Source: JAIPEI01 sp964443135
GTDB lineage: Bacteria > Desulfobacterota > DSM-4660 > Desulfatiglandales > HGW-15
NCBI GenBank assembly: GCA_964443135.1
Contig: CAYUBQ010000005.1
Coordinates: 1 to 64,000 of the forward strand
Direction of reading: 5' to 3'
DNA length: 64,000 bases
The notes under the pieces are model-generated. The model did no database searches and was not told where the DNA came from. It saw only the letters and a list, made by a program, of their open reading frames with translations. Of this stretch, positions 51,134 to 59,934 are shown piece by piece. Every line of letters begins with the position of its first letter. The stretch's first letter is position 1. The translations under genes and the position numbers were made by a program.

Positions 51134-52300
51134 ATGGGAAAAGTAGGAATCATCGGAGTGGGACAAAGCGCCTTCGTTCGAGGGTACCCCGGCTCCGTCC
51201 GGGAGCTGGCCTTCGAGGGCTTCAAGGACGCCATGAAGGACGCAGGGGCCAAGGCCGAGGACATCGGCGCATCCGTGGTCTGCTCGGCGCCCGAGTATGA
51301 CAAGCAGCGGTCCCCCGCGGGCGTGTTCGCCGAGTACATGGGGCTCACGCCGCAGCCCACCTTCTACGTGGAAACGCTCTGCTCCTCGAGCAGCACGGGG
51401 TTGAAGCTCGCTTACAGCCTCATCGAGTCGGGGCTGCACGACTCGGTGGCGGTCATCGGCTTCCAGAAGATGAGCGAGATCAGCTCGGCCGAGAGCCAGG
51501 AGCGCATGGGCCGGGGCGCGGACATCCAGTGGGAGAGCCCCTTCGGGACCATGATGCCCGCCTACTACGCCATGTATGCCCGGAACCACATGGCCACCTA
51601 CGGGACCAAGCCCGAGGATCTGGCGCTGATCCGCGTGAAATCCTCCACCTACGGGCAGATCAACGAGAGGGCCGTGTATCGCAAACCCGTGACCGCGGAG
51701 ATGTTCAACGATCCTGAGAGCCCCATGTCCGGACCGGTGGCGAGCCCGCTTCGCGTGGGCGACTGCTGTGCCAACGCGGACGGCAGCTCCTGCATCATCG
51801 TGGCCAACGAGGAGAAGGCCAGGGCCCTGAGCGACAAGCCGGTCTGGATCCTCGGCCTGGGCGCAGCTTCGACCGCCGTGAACCTGGCCGGAAGGGACCT
51901 GTTCAACGGCCTGACCGTGGGGATCGAGGCGGGCCGGCAGGCCTACGAGATGGCCGGGGTCACCCCGAAGGAGATCGACGTGGCCGAGGTGCACGACTGC
52001 TTCACCATCGCGGAGATGATGGCCTACGAGAACCTGGGCTTTGCCAAGCCCGGGGAGGGCAGGGACCTGATTCGCGGCAAAGAGACCTACAAGGAGGGCA
52101 GCATCCCGGTCAATGTGGACGGCGGGCTCCTCAGCAAGGGGCACCCCATCGGGGCCACGGGCGGTTCCCAGATCCGCACGATCGTGCTTCAGCTTCGAGG
52201 CGAGGCCGGCGAGATGCAGGTAAAGGACCCGGAGATCGGCCTGGTGCACAACATCGGCGGCGTGGGCCTGTACGGAAACGTGACCATTCTCGGGAGGTAA
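51134..52300 (+). CDS. SCP-x-like thiolase (acyl-CoA acetyltransferase)
   Basis: A 388-residue thiolase of the SCP2/lipid-transfer group. Active-site Cys is in ETLCSSSSTGLKLAYSLI, the catalytic His in EVHDCFTIAEMMAYEN and the C-terminal GHPIGATGGSQI. Unlike biosynthetic thiolase the final Cys-Gly motif is replaced by NIGGVGLYGN. Such proteins usually need a partner with a DUF35 OB-fold, which is exactly the next gene. Together they may perform thiolytic cleavage of 3-oxoacyl-CoA in the breakdown of aromatic or branched acids. GGGAGG precedes the start. Confidence 0.88.
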   Translation: MGKVGIIGVGQSAFVRGYPGSVRELAFEGFKDAMKDAGAKAEDIGASVVCSAPEYDKQRSPAGVFAEYMGLTPQPTFYVETLCSSSSTGLKLAYSLIESGLHDSVAVIGFQKMSEISSAESQERMGRGADIQWESPFGTMMPAYYAMYARNHMATYGTKPEDLALIRVKSSTYGQINERAVYRKPVTAEMFNDPESPMSGPVASPLRVGDCCANADGSSCIIVANEEKARALSDKPVWILGLGAASTAVNLAGRDLFNGLTVGIEAGRQAYEMAGVTPKEIDVAEVHDCFTIAEMMAYENLGFAKPGEGRDLIRGKETYKEGSIPVNVDGGLLSKGHPIGATGGSQIRTIVLQLRGEAGEMQVKDPEIGLVHNIGGVGLYGNVTILGR

Positions 52301-52303
52301 CCC

Positions 52304-52741
52304 ATGGGCAAGAAAAAAGAGATCGACGTTCGATTCAGCAAGTTCGGAACGGTGCCCTTCACCGCCACGTCCAAGATCAACGACTTCATCGATCACCTGG
52401 AGGACGGAAAGGTGATGGGGACCCGGTGCAGGGACTGCGGCTTGATGTTCTTTCCACCCCGGGCGGACTGCTACAACTGCCTTGCCGGCAACATGGACTG
52501 GTTCCAGGTGAGCGGCAAGGGCAAGCTGGTCAGCTACAGCAAGCTCGAGTACGCGCCGCAGGGCTTCGGCGAGGACTTGCCTTACGCCATTGCGCTGCTC
52601 GACTACGGGGACTACAAGGTCTTCGGCCGCATCGCGGACAACGTCCCGGAGGACGAGATCGAGGTGGGCATGGAGCTCGAGACCGTGGCCAACGAGCTGC
52701 CCAACGGCCAGCTCAACTATGTCTTCCAGAAACCCGCCTGA
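52304..52741 (+). CDS. DUF35 OB-fold zinc-ribbon protein, thiolase partner
   Basis: A 145-residue protein with an N-terminal helix, a rubredoxin-like zinc ribbon (CRDCGLMFFPPRADCYNC) and an OB-fold (SGKGKLVSYSKLEYAPQGF, then ALLDYGDYKVFGRIADN). The family forms complexes with thiolases and HMG-CoA synthases and orients the acyl-CoA. It starts 3 bp after the thiolase stop and GGGAGG lies at the thiolase end, so the two are made together. Confidence 0.9.
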   Translation: MGKKKEIDVRFSKFGTVPFTATSKINDFIDHLEDGKVMGTRCRDCGLMFFPPRADCYNCLAGNMDWFQVSGKGKLVSYSKLEYAPQGFGEDLPYAIALLDYGDYKVFGRIADNVPEDEIEVGMELETVANELPNGQLNYVFQKPA

Positions 52742-52826
52742 CGGCTCAGGCCGCCCTCCCGGTGAGCAGCCCGGAGGGCGGCCCTCCTCCCTCCGTCCGA
52801 GGCGAGCGGCCTCATCCCGCCGGCCC

Positions 52827-53747
52827 ATGGAACCTTCCTCCCGACATCGCCCGGACTGGATCGAGATCTCCATCCAGTCGGACCCCTGGACCCACGAGGC
52901 CGTGAGCCACTTCCTCGTGGAGTCGCTCGGATGCGACGGCGTCGTGACGGACGCCTCGTCCGAGCGGACCCTCCGGGCGTACCTTCCGGCGGAGCCGACG
53001 CCGGAGGATCTCGGCCCCGACCTCGAGGCCTTTCTGTCCGGGCTCGTGGACTGGTTTCCGGGGATCGCCCCGCCTTCCTTCGGGCTGGACCGGGTTCGTC
53101 AGCCGGACTGGCGCACGGCCTGGCGGGAGCATTTCCGGGCCGAGCAGGTCACGCCGGGCCTCCTGGTGGTGCCGGCCTGGGAGCCCGCACCTCGTGCCGT
53201 TTCGGGGCGGGTGCTCCGGATGGACCCGGGACCCGCCTTCGGCACCGGCCGGCATGCCACCACCCGCATGTGCCTTCAGGCCCTGGAGGACCTCGCCCCC
53301 GAAAGGCCGTGGAGCCTCCTGGACGTGGGGACCGGAAGCGGCATCCTGGCCGCCTACGGCGCGCTGCTGGGGGCCTCGCCGGTGGAGGGTGTGGACGTGG
53401 ACGAGGAGGCGCTTCGCTGGGCCGGGTGGAACCTGGAGCTGAACGACCTGTCGGGGGCTGTCCGGCTCTCGACCGACCCCCTGGACACCTGGAAGACCCC
53501 CTTTTCCGTGGTCACCGCCAACCTGACCCTGGACACGATTCGATGCCTCCTGCCACAGCTGGTCCGTCCGGTCGCACCCGGTGGAAGCCTGGTGCTCTCC
53601 GGCCTCTTGAGGGGGCAGGTTTCCCTGCTGGGTCCTGCGCTGGTCCGGGAAGGGCTCGAGCCGGTTCGAGAGCTCCGCCTGGAGGAGTGGGCCTGCCTGG
53701 TGCTCGAAAGGCCCGTGACGGACTCGAGAGGAAGGGGGCGGCCGTGA
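52827..53747 (+). CDS. prmA: Ribosomal protein L11 methyltransferase (PrmA family)
   Basis: Trimethylates ribosomal protein L11 with SAM. The 306-residue protein has the N-terminal substrate domain (WIEISIQSDPWTHEAVSHFL), the signature DPGPAFGTGRHATTRMCLQAL, SAM motif I LLDVGTGSGILAAYGALLGA and the NLTLDTIRCLLPQLV motif corresponding to NILA/NxL of the family. It overlaps rsmE by four bases (GTGA), a widespread prmA-rsmE pairing that supports both assignments. Confidence 0.9.
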   Translation: MEPSSRHRPDWIEISIQSDPWTHEAVSHFLVESLGCDGVVTDASSERTLRAYLPAEPTPEDLGPDLEAFLSGLVDWFPGIAPPSFGLDRVRQPDWRTAWREHFRAEQVTPGLLVVPAWEPAPRAVSGRVLRMDPGPAFGTGRHATTRMCLQALEDLAPERPWSLLDVGTGSGILAAYGALLGASPVEGVDVDEEALRWAGWNLELNDLSGAVRLSTDPLDTWKTPFSVVTANLTLDTIRCLLPQLVRPVAPGGSLVLSGLLRGQVSLLGPALVREGLEPVRELRLEEWACLVLERPVTDSRGRGRP

Positions 53748-54505
53748 GGCGGTTTTTCCTGGAGCGGATTCGCCCGGAGGACGGCCTCGTCCGGGTGACG
53801 GGATCGGAGGCGAGGCACATGCTCCGCGTGCTGCGCATGGGGCCGGGAGACCGCCTGGTGCTCATGGACGGGTCGGGTGCGCGCCACCAGGCGGTGATCC
53901 GGGCGGTGGGGAAGGAACGGGCGGACCTCCTCCTGGAGCGGAGCCTCCCGGTCCCCGAGCCCTCGCCCCTGGAGATCACGGTCTGTCCTTCGCTTCTCAA
54001 ATCCCGCCCCATGGACCTCCTGATCCAGAAGGCCTCGGAGCTGGGGGTGGCTGCGGTTCAACCCTACACGTCGAGCCGGTCGGTGGTTCACCTGGAGGGC
54101 AAGCGCCTGGAGGGCCGCCTGCGTCACTGGGGGGAGATCGCCAGAAACGCCGCAAAGCAGGCCGATCGGGCGGTCCCCGCCCGCGTGGATCCCCCGGTGG
54201 AGTTCGACGCACTCCTCGCCCGGTGGCGGGATCGGGACGCCTCCAAGGTGATTCTCTGGGAGTCGGAGGAGTCCTGCGACCTGAAGGGCTTTCTCAGACG
54301 GGAGGGCAAGGCCGGGGCCGTTGCGGCCGTGGTGGGTCCGGAGGGGGGCTTCCATCCGGACGAGGTGTGCGCCGCCGGAAAGGCGGGGTTTTCCCCGGTC
54401 TCCCTGGGAAGGCGCATCCTTCGCGCGGAGACCGCCGTCCTGGCGGTGGCGGCCCTCCTCCAGTACGAGTGGGGGGACCTGAGCCTCGAGTCGCCGGGGG
54501 GCTGA
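53744..54505 (+). CDS. rsmE: 16S rRNA m3U1498 methyltransferase
   Basis: A 253-residue SPOUT methyltransferase. It has the PUA-like N-terminus (RRFFLERIRPEDGLVRVTGS), KSRPMDLLIQKASELGVAAV, the family mark VVGPEGGFHPDE and the knot sequence SLGRRILRAETAVLAV. Start is the GTG at 53744 within the prmA stop. The frame upstream is only prmA antisense-phase sequence. It converges with the HdrD-like gene, with 39 bp between the stops. Confidence 0.92.
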   Translation: MRRFFLERIRPEDGLVRVTGSEARHMLRVLRMGPGDRLVLMDGSGARHQAVIRAVGKERADLLLERSLPVPEPSPLEITVCPSLLKSRPMDLLIQKASELGVAAVQPYTSSRSVVHLEGKRLEGRLRHWGEIARNAAKQADRAVPARVDPPVEFDALLARWRDRDASKVILWESEESCDLKGFLRREGKAGAVAAVVGPEGGFHPDEVCAAGKAGFSPVSLGRRILRAETAVLAVAALLQYEWGDLSLESPGG

Positions 54506-54544
54506 CGTTCGGAGAGCCGGCCGGGAGGATGAAAACGGCCCGGT

Positions 54545-55645
54545 CTACAGCGCCTCCACCAGGATCTCGGAGAGCTCCTTCACCGGGAGTTCCATTTCCG
54601 TGGCCGGGTCCTCCAGGGTCATGACACAGAACGGACAGCTCGTGGTGAGCACCTCCGCACCCTTGTCGACGGCCTCCCGGACCCGCTTCTCGCTGTTTCT
54701 CGGGTAGGCGATCTCGGCCTCGAAGAACATCCGCCCCCCACCTCCCTCGCAGCAGAGCGAGTTTTCCCGGGCATAGGCGAACTCGGCGAGCTCGACGCCC
54801 TCCACCGCCTCCAGCAGGGCGCGGGGGGCGTCGTACACCTTGTTCTGTTTTCCGAGGAAGCAGGGGTCGTGATAGATCACCTTCTTGTTGTAGGGGGTCT
54901 TGAAGGCGAGTTCTCCTCTCTCCACCAACTCCGCCAGCAGCTCGGTGTAGTGCCGCACCTGGATCCCGACGTCGCCGTACTCGTTCTTCAGGGCGTTCAT
55001 GCAGTGGGGTGAGAGCGCGATGATCTCCTTCACGCCGTGCTTCTGGAAGGTGGCTGCGTTTTCCTCCTGGAGCTCCTCGAACAGCCCTTCCTCGCCCATC
55101 CTTCGGATCTCGTTTCCGCAGCAGGCCTCCTCGGGTCCCAGGATCCCGAACTCCACGCCCGCCCGGTCGAGCAGCTTGGCCACGTTGATGGGGATGACCA
55201 TGCAACGCGGGTCGGAGGTCTGGATGCAGCAGGAGAACAGGAGCCGCTTGGACTCCGTGTCCTTGACGTGGGGGATCTCGACCTCCTGCCCTTCCTCCTT
55301 CACCCAGTCCGCCCGCTTGGGGCGCGGACGTCCCCAGGGGTTCTTCTGGACGAAGGCGTTCTCGAGGGCCTTCTGGATCGACAGGGGGATCTGCCCCTCC
55401 TCGACGAGCTCGCCCCTCAGGGCGATGATCATCTCGGACGGCTTCACGTCTCTCGGGCAGCGGAGCGTGCACTCCCCGCAGGAGGTGCAGTACCAGGGTA
55501 GCGCTTCTTCGATGGCGTGCTCGAGGTGTCTCTTGCGCACCAGCTTCCGGATGTTGAAAGGGGTGATCCCGGATTCCGGGCAGCTCCCCGAGCACATTCC
55601 GCACTGCATGCACATGTTGACCTGGCTTTGTGTCTGACTATCCAT
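54545..55645 (-). CDS. HdrD-like/GlpC-like iron-sulfur oxidoreductase
   Basis: A 366-residue cytoplasmic protein with two 4Fe-4S motifs (CMQCGMCSGSCPESG and CTSCGECTLRCPRDV) and two CCG domains (LFSCCIQTSDP and EACCGNEIRR with PHCMNAL; then HDPCFLGKQNKVY, LCCEGGGGRMFFE and SCPFCVMTL). This is HdrC and HdrB in one chain, as in HdrD and in subunits of lactate, glycolate or glycerol-3-phosphate dehydrogenases. It may be an independent disulfide or quinone reductase, and is separate from the Hdr run at 25-35 kb. AAGGAG precedes the start. Two membrane-free clusters imply a soluble redox partner. Confidence 0.85.
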   Translation of the reverse strand: MDSQTQSQVNMCMQCGMCSGSCPESGITPFNIRKLVRKRHLEHAIEEALPWYCTSCGECTLRCPRDVKPSEMIIALRGELVEEGQIPLSIQKALENAFVQKNPWGRPRPKRADWVKEEGQEVEIPHVKDTESKRLLFSCCIQTSDPRCMVIPINVAKLLDRAGVEFGILGPEEACCGNEIRRMGEEGLFEELQEENAATFQKHGVKEIIALSPHCMNALKNEYGDVGIQVRHYTELLAELVERGELAFKTPYNKKVIYHDPCFLGKQNKVYDAPRALLEAVEGVELAEFAYARENSLCCEGGGGRMFFEAEIAYPRNSEKRVREAVDKGAEVLTTSCPFCVMTLEDPATEMELPVKELSEILVEAL

Positions 55646-55893
55646 GAGATTGACTCCTTGTCCGGGCTGTCACGGCGCGGTCGGGTCCGAAACATGCGGC
55701 TCATCGGCAAAGCCTTCGCTCGCGCATCTACATTTCCGGTGAGGCCTGGACCAGGCAAACGGCGGGCGACAATGCAGGAGGCCGTGTTTCTGGATCTCTC
55801 TGTATGATTCCCTGCTCCATCGAGGGCGGCGGCAGGGAGTTCGAACAACCGATCGAAGCCGCCCGGTTCCCTCCGGACACGGGCGGCGATCAC

Positions 55894-55922
55894 CGAATAG
55901 ACCAATCGCCTTCCGTTGTCAA
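55894..55922 (-). promoter_or_regulatory. Sigma-70-like promoter for the HdrD-like gene, long leader
   Basis: Minus-strand TTGACA (55917-55922), 17 bp, TATTCG (55894-55899). This predicts a leader of about 240 nt before ATG 55645. The 462-bp gap 55646-56107 contains no gene or known regulatory fold that I can identify. Confidence 0.55.
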
Positions 55923-56107
55923 GGGCATTCGCGTGGACGGACGGCGCGTAAGGCGGCTGCAACCGGGGAAGGGAAGGGGGGCTCCCGGAGCACCCCCGCA
56001 CCGCCGAGCAGATGGACCACGCGCTTTTTCAAAAACATGGATGTCGTCCCAGGGAGCGATGGGTCGAGAGATCCGGCCCCGTCGCTTCAACGGGCCGAAG
56101 ACGCCTC

Positions 56108-57376
56108 TCAGGAAGGCCACCCGAACTCGGCCGTGTCCCCCAGCTCCTCTTCGATCCGGAGGAGTTGGTTGTACTTGCAGACCCTTTCGGAGCGGCAGAG
56201 AGAGCCGGTCTTGATCTGTCCGGTGCCGGCGGCCACGGAGAGGTCGGCGATGAAGGTGTCCTCGGTCTCCCCCGAACGATGGCTCACGACCGCGTTCCAG
56301 CCTGCGCGGTGGGCCATCTCGATGGCGTCGAGGGTCTCGGTGAGGGTCCCGATCTGGTTGAGCTTGATCAGCACGGCGTTGGCCGAACCTTCCCGGATTC
56401 CACGGGCGATCCGTGTCGTGTTGGTCACGAACAGGTCGTCCCCGACGAGCTGGACCCGGTCTCCCAGCTCCCGGGTCAGGGCCTTCCAGGCCTTCCAGTC
56501 GTTCTCCGCCAGGCCGTCCTCGATGGAGACGATGGGAAACCGCTTGGTCCAGTCGGCGTAGAAGTCGATCATGTCTTCGGCGGACCGCTTCGAGCCGTCC
56601 GATTTCTTGAAGACGTACTTCCCGTTCTCGTAGAACTCGGAGGAGGCGGGGTCGAGGGCCATCACCACGTCCTTGCCCGGCCGGTACCCCGCCTTTTCGA
56701 TTCCTTCAAGCACCATCTCCACGGCCTCTTCGTTGCTTTTGAGGTCCGGGGCGAAACCGCCTTCGTCCCCCACGGCCGTGGAGTATCCCTTGGCCTCGAG
56801 CACGGAGGCGAGGCCGTGGAAGACCTCCGTTCCGATCCGCAGGGCTTCCCGGAAGCTCTTTCCCCCGATCGGCACGATCATGAACTCCTGGAGGTCGACG
56901 TTGTTGGCGGCGTGGGCCCCTCCGTTGAGGATGTTCATCATGGGCATGGGAAGGCGGCGGGTGCCGGCTCCCCCGATGTAGCGGTAGAGGGGCATGTAGA
57001 GGGAATCGGCCGCGGCCCGGGCCACCGCGAGGGAAACCCCCAGGATGGCGTTCGCGCCCAGCTTCTTCTTGTTGCTCGTGCCGTCCAGCTCCACCAGGGT
57101 CCGGTCCACGAGCCGCTGGTTGGTGGCCAGCAACCCGGTGAGTGCGGGGGCGATCACCTGGTTGACGTTCTGGACCGCCTTTTCCACGCCTTTGCCCCGG
57201 TACCGCTTCTTGGCCTTGTCCCTCAGCTCCACGGCCTCGTACCTGCCCGTGGAGGCCCCGGAGGGGACGGCGGCCCGCCCGAAGCTTCCGTCTTCGAGCC
57301 CGACCTCCACCTCGACGGTCGGGTTGCCCCTGGAGTCCAGAATCTCTCGAGCCGTTACGATCTCGATCCTTTCCAT
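56108..57376 (-). CDS. eno: Enolase
   Basis: Converts 2-phosphoglycerate to phosphoenolpyruvate. The 422-residue protein has every landmark: EILDSRGNPTVEVEV at the start, SGASTGRYEAVELRD, the catalytic DEGGFAP, MALDPASSEFY, the Mg site SIEDGLAE, LVGDDLFVTN and SHRSGETEDTFIADL. ATG 57376 follows AAGGAGGG. It has its own upstream promoter and diverges from the acyl-CoA synthetase gene. Confidence 0.97.
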   Translation of the reverse strand: MERIEIVTAREILDSRGNPTVEVEVGLEDGSFGRAAVPSGASTGRYEAVELRDKAKKRYRGKGVEKAVQNVNQVIAPALTGLLATNQRLVDRTLVELDGTSNKKKLGANAILGVSLAVARAAADSLYMPLYRYIGGAGTRRLPMPMMNILNGGAHAANNVDLQEFMIVPIGGKSFREALRIGTEVFHGLASVLEAKGYSTAVGDEGGFAPDLKSNEEAVEMVLEGIEKAGYRPGKDVVMALDPASSEFYENGKYVFKKSDGSKRSAEDMIDFYADWTKRFPIVSIEDGLAENDWKAWKALTRELGDRVQLVGDDLFVTNTTRIARGIREGSANAVLIKLNQIGTLTETLDAIEMAHRAGWNAVVSHRSGETEDTFIADLSVAAGTGQIKTGSLCRSERVCKYNQLLRIEEELGDTAEFGWPS

Positions 57377-57524
57377 GGCTGCCCTCCTTGCACCGGTTCG
57401 AAAGCTCCGGCTCCCTCCGGGCCTCGGCCGGCCCGGATCAGTGGATGTGCGTCGATACGGCGGACCCGCCGTCGGAAGCTCGTGGGCGTGTCGGTCAGTA
57501 AACATTCCTTACGGACGCGTACCA

Positions 57525-57553
57525 ACTATAGTGGATTTGGCTGTTGATGACAA
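57525..57553 (-). promoter_or_regulatory. Sigma-70 promoter for enolase
   Basis: Minus-strand TTGTCA (57548-57553), 17 bp, TATAGT (57525-57530). The leader to ATG 57376 would be about 140 nt. The other strand shows a weaker CTGTTG-17-TGATAG pair for the rightward gene. Confidence 0.75.
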
Positions 57554-57605
57554 GCCCCGACCCTGATAGAAAGGAGGCATCCCGTCGTGTCGGAGGACCG
57601 CCCCC

Positions 57606-59021
57606 ATGCCCTCCCCGCCCGCATTCAACCTGGATCCGCTCTTTCGCCCGCGCACGATCGCCGTGGTGGGCGCCTCGAACAACCCCTCCAAGCTGGGGTG
57701 GCACGTCATGACCAGCCTGACCCGTGACGGCTTCGGCGGTCGCGTCGTTCCGGTCAATCCCGGCACCGGAAAGATCTTCGGTCTGCGGGCGGCGGCGGGC
57801 CTGGAGGAAGTGGAGGGCGCGGTGGACCTGGTCGTCATCGCGGTCCCGGCCCGTTTCGTTCCGGAGGTGTTCGACGCCTGCGCGCGGAAGGGGGTGGGGG
57901 GAATCGTTCTCATCACCGCAGGGTTCAAGGAGGTCGACGACCCCGAGGGGGGGCGGCTTCAGGACACCCTTGCGCGACGGATCACCAAGGCCGGCATCCC
58001 GGTGATCGGACCGAACACCTTCGGCCTGGTCAACCTGCATCACGGTTTGAACGCAAGCTTCACGCCGGAGTTTTCCCTGTGTGAAGAGGGCGGCGTCTCC
58101 CTGATCAGCCAGAGCGGGGGGATCGCCCATCTGTCGGCCTTCCTCGCGCTTCGGGACGGCGTCGGTGTGAGTAAGATCGTGGGGCTCGGCAATCGCATGA
58201 ACACGGGGTTCTCGGACGTGGTGGACTACCTGATGGAGGATCCGGACACCCGGGTCGTTGCGCTCTACATCGAGGGCATGGATCGCCCCGGTTCCCTTCT
58301 CGAGACGATCCGCGCCCACCGCGGGAAGAAGCCGGTGGTGGCTTACAAGACGGGGGCCTCGCTTTCCGGGGACCGGGCGTCGGCCTCCCACACCGGTTCC
58401 CTGGCCGGGCGGGACGAGATTTACAGGGGCTTCTTCCGTCAGGCCGGCATCCTGCGGGTATCGGACGCGGAGACGTTCCTGGACGCGGCCCGGGTCCTGG
58501 CGGGGAGTCCGCCGCCGTCGGGCGGCCGGGTGGCCGTGCTCACCGGTCAGGCCGGACCGGGCATGGCCGCTTGTGACGCCCTGGAGGCCGCAGGGCTCGA
58601 GATCCCGTCCTTCGGTCCCGCCGCCCGCGCCGAGGTGGAGCGGCTCCTGCCGCCCCTGGCCCTTCGAACGAACCCGGTGGACATGGGGCCTGCCTGGTAC
58701 GACAACGAGGCGATCACCGGCATGATGCGGGCGGTGCTCGAGGACGAGCGGATCGACGCCGTGCTTCTCCTCATGATGTTTGCCTCGGCCAATCGGTCGG
58801 CGATCTCCGGCATGATCTCCTTCCTGAAGGCCTGGTCGCAGAGAAAGCCCGTGGTCTCCTGCCTCCTGGCGCCTCCGGGCGTGTGGGACGAGGAGGTGAA
58901 GACGCTCGAGCGGGACGGCGCGCTCGTGAACTTTCCCACACCGGAGCGCGCGGCGCGGGCCCTGGCAGGCCTTCACCAGGCGGCCGGGCTCCGGGCGAAA
59001 CTGGACCCCGCTGTCTCCTGA
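57606..59021 (+). CDS. Acyl-CoA synthetase (NDP-forming), alpha-type subunit
   Basis: A 471-residue protein with CoA-binding domain (PRTIAVVGASNNPSKLGWHV), two succinyl-CoA-ligase-like domains, the phosphohistidine motif ASASHTGSLAGRD and VYxxSG-type loop SLISQSGGIAHLSAF. It lacks the ATP-grasp beta domain found in one-chain acetate-CoA ligases, so a separate beta subunit must exist elsewhere. The reaction makes ATP or GTP from acyl-CoA plus phosphate, a typical last step of anaerobic acid fermentation. The start at 57606 has GGAGGA at the proper distance. rapZ follows by 17 bp. Confidence 0.88.
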   Translation: MPSPPAFNLDPLFRPRTIAVVGASNNPSKLGWHVMTSLTRDGFGGRVVPVNPGTGKIFGLRAAAGLEEVEGAVDLVVIAVPARFVPEVFDACARKGVGGIVLITAGFKEVDDPEGGRLQDTLARRITKAGIPVIGPNTFGLVNLHHGLNASFTPEFSLCEEGGVSLISQSGGIAHLSAFLALRDGVGVSKIVGLGNRMNTGFSDVVDYLMEDPDTRVVALYIEGMDRPGSLLETIRAHRGKKPVVAYKTGASLSGDRASASHTGSLAGRDEIYRGFFRQAGILRVSDAETFLDAARVLAGSPPPSGGRVAVLTGQAGPGMAACDALEAAGLEIPSFGPAARAEVERLLPPLALRTNPVDMGPAWYDNEAITGMMRAVLEDERIDAVLLLMMFASANRSAISGMISFLKAWSQRKPVVSCLLAPPGVWDEEVKTLERDGALVNFPTPERAARALAGLHQAAGLRAKLDPAVS

Positions 59022-59038
59022 ACGAAAGCCGTGGTTCC

Positions 59039-59905
59039 ATGAAACACCTCGATTTCATCATCATCACCGGTCTTTCCGGGTCGGGCAAGAGCACGGCCAT
59101 CGATGCCCTGGAAGACGCGGGATACTTCTGCGTGGACAACATGCCGGTCTCCCTCGTGCCCAAGTTCCTCGAGCTTCGATCCGGGATCGGGTCCGAGGTT
59201 CAGAAGATCGCCCTGGGCATGGACCTGAGACAGCGGGATTTCGTCGAGCGTTTCCAGGCGGTGTTCGAGGAGGTCCGCCGTGAGGGATACCGGCCGAAGC
59301 TCTTGTTTTTCGAGGCCTCCGAAGAGGTCCTGCTCAAGCGGTACAGCGAAACCAGGCGCCATCATCCCTTCAAGAGGGAGGGGAACCTCCTGCCGGGCAT
59401 CCGAGAGGAGCGGGAGAAGCTGCAGGGGTTGAAGCCCTTCGCCGACCGGATCATCGACACCTCGCACTACACGGTTCACGAACTGAAGGAGCTCATGACC
59501 CGGCTCGCCCACCGCAACCTGCCCTCCGAGATGATGCGGATCGGCATGATCTCCTTCGGTTTCAAGTACGGGGTGCCCCTGGAGAGCGACCTCCTGATGG
59601 ACGTTCGCTTCATCCCGAACCCCTACTTCATCCCCGAGCTCAAGAAGCTGGACGGCCGGGACGAGCGGGTCCGGGCCTTCGTGCTCAAGTGGCCGGAGAC
59701 CCACGGGTTCATGGACCGTTTCAGCCGCATGCTGGACTACCTGCTTCCGTTTTACGAAAAGGAGGGGAAGGCCTACCTGAGCATTGCCGTGGGGTGTACG
59801 GGCGGAAGGCACCGGTCCGTGACCGTGGCTGCGGAGCTGCACCGGATGCTCGAAAGGGAAGGCCGGGAGGTGAGCCTGACCCACAGGGATCTGGAGCTCT
59901 CCTGA
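59039..59905 (+). CDS. rapZ: RapZ family nucleotide-binding protein
   Basis: A 288-residue protein matching RapZ/YvcJ. Walker A is FIIITGLSGSGKSTAIDALE (residues 6-25), followed by YFCVDNMPVSLVPKF. The C-terminal half has FGFKYGVPLESDLLMDVRF, NPYFIPELKKLDGRD and SIAVGCTGGRHRSVTVAAEL, the metabolite/RNA-binding lobe. In Escherichia coli RapZ controls glmS by guiding small-RNA decay in response to glucosamine-6-phosphate. In other groups the role is less clear. It is downstream of the acyl-CoA synthetase rather than beside rpoN, its usual neighbour. Confidence 0.93.
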   Translation: MKHLDFIIITGLSGSGKSTAIDALEDAGYFCVDNMPVSLVPKFLELRSGIGSEVQKIALGMDLRQRDFVERFQAVFEEVRREGYRPKLLFFEASEEVLLKRYSETRRHHPFKREGNLLPGIREEREKLQGLKPFADRIIDTSHYTVHELKELMTRLAHRNLPSEMMRIGMISFGFKYGVPLESDLLMDVRFIPNPYFIPELKKLDGRDERVRAFVLKWPETHGFMDRFSRMLDYLLPFYEKEGKAYLSIAVGCTGGRHRSVTVAAELHRMLEREGREVSLTHRDLELS

Positions 59906-59934
59906 GGACCGGGGTGGGTCACCCGGCCTCCGGT

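Noticed and set aside
57587..57725. Short GTG-started frame with a perfect AAAGGAGG site overlapping the acyl-CoA synthetase start
   Set aside because: It is out of frame, low-complexity and ends after about 45 codons; the synthetase ATG at 57606 has its own GGAGGA and full homology.
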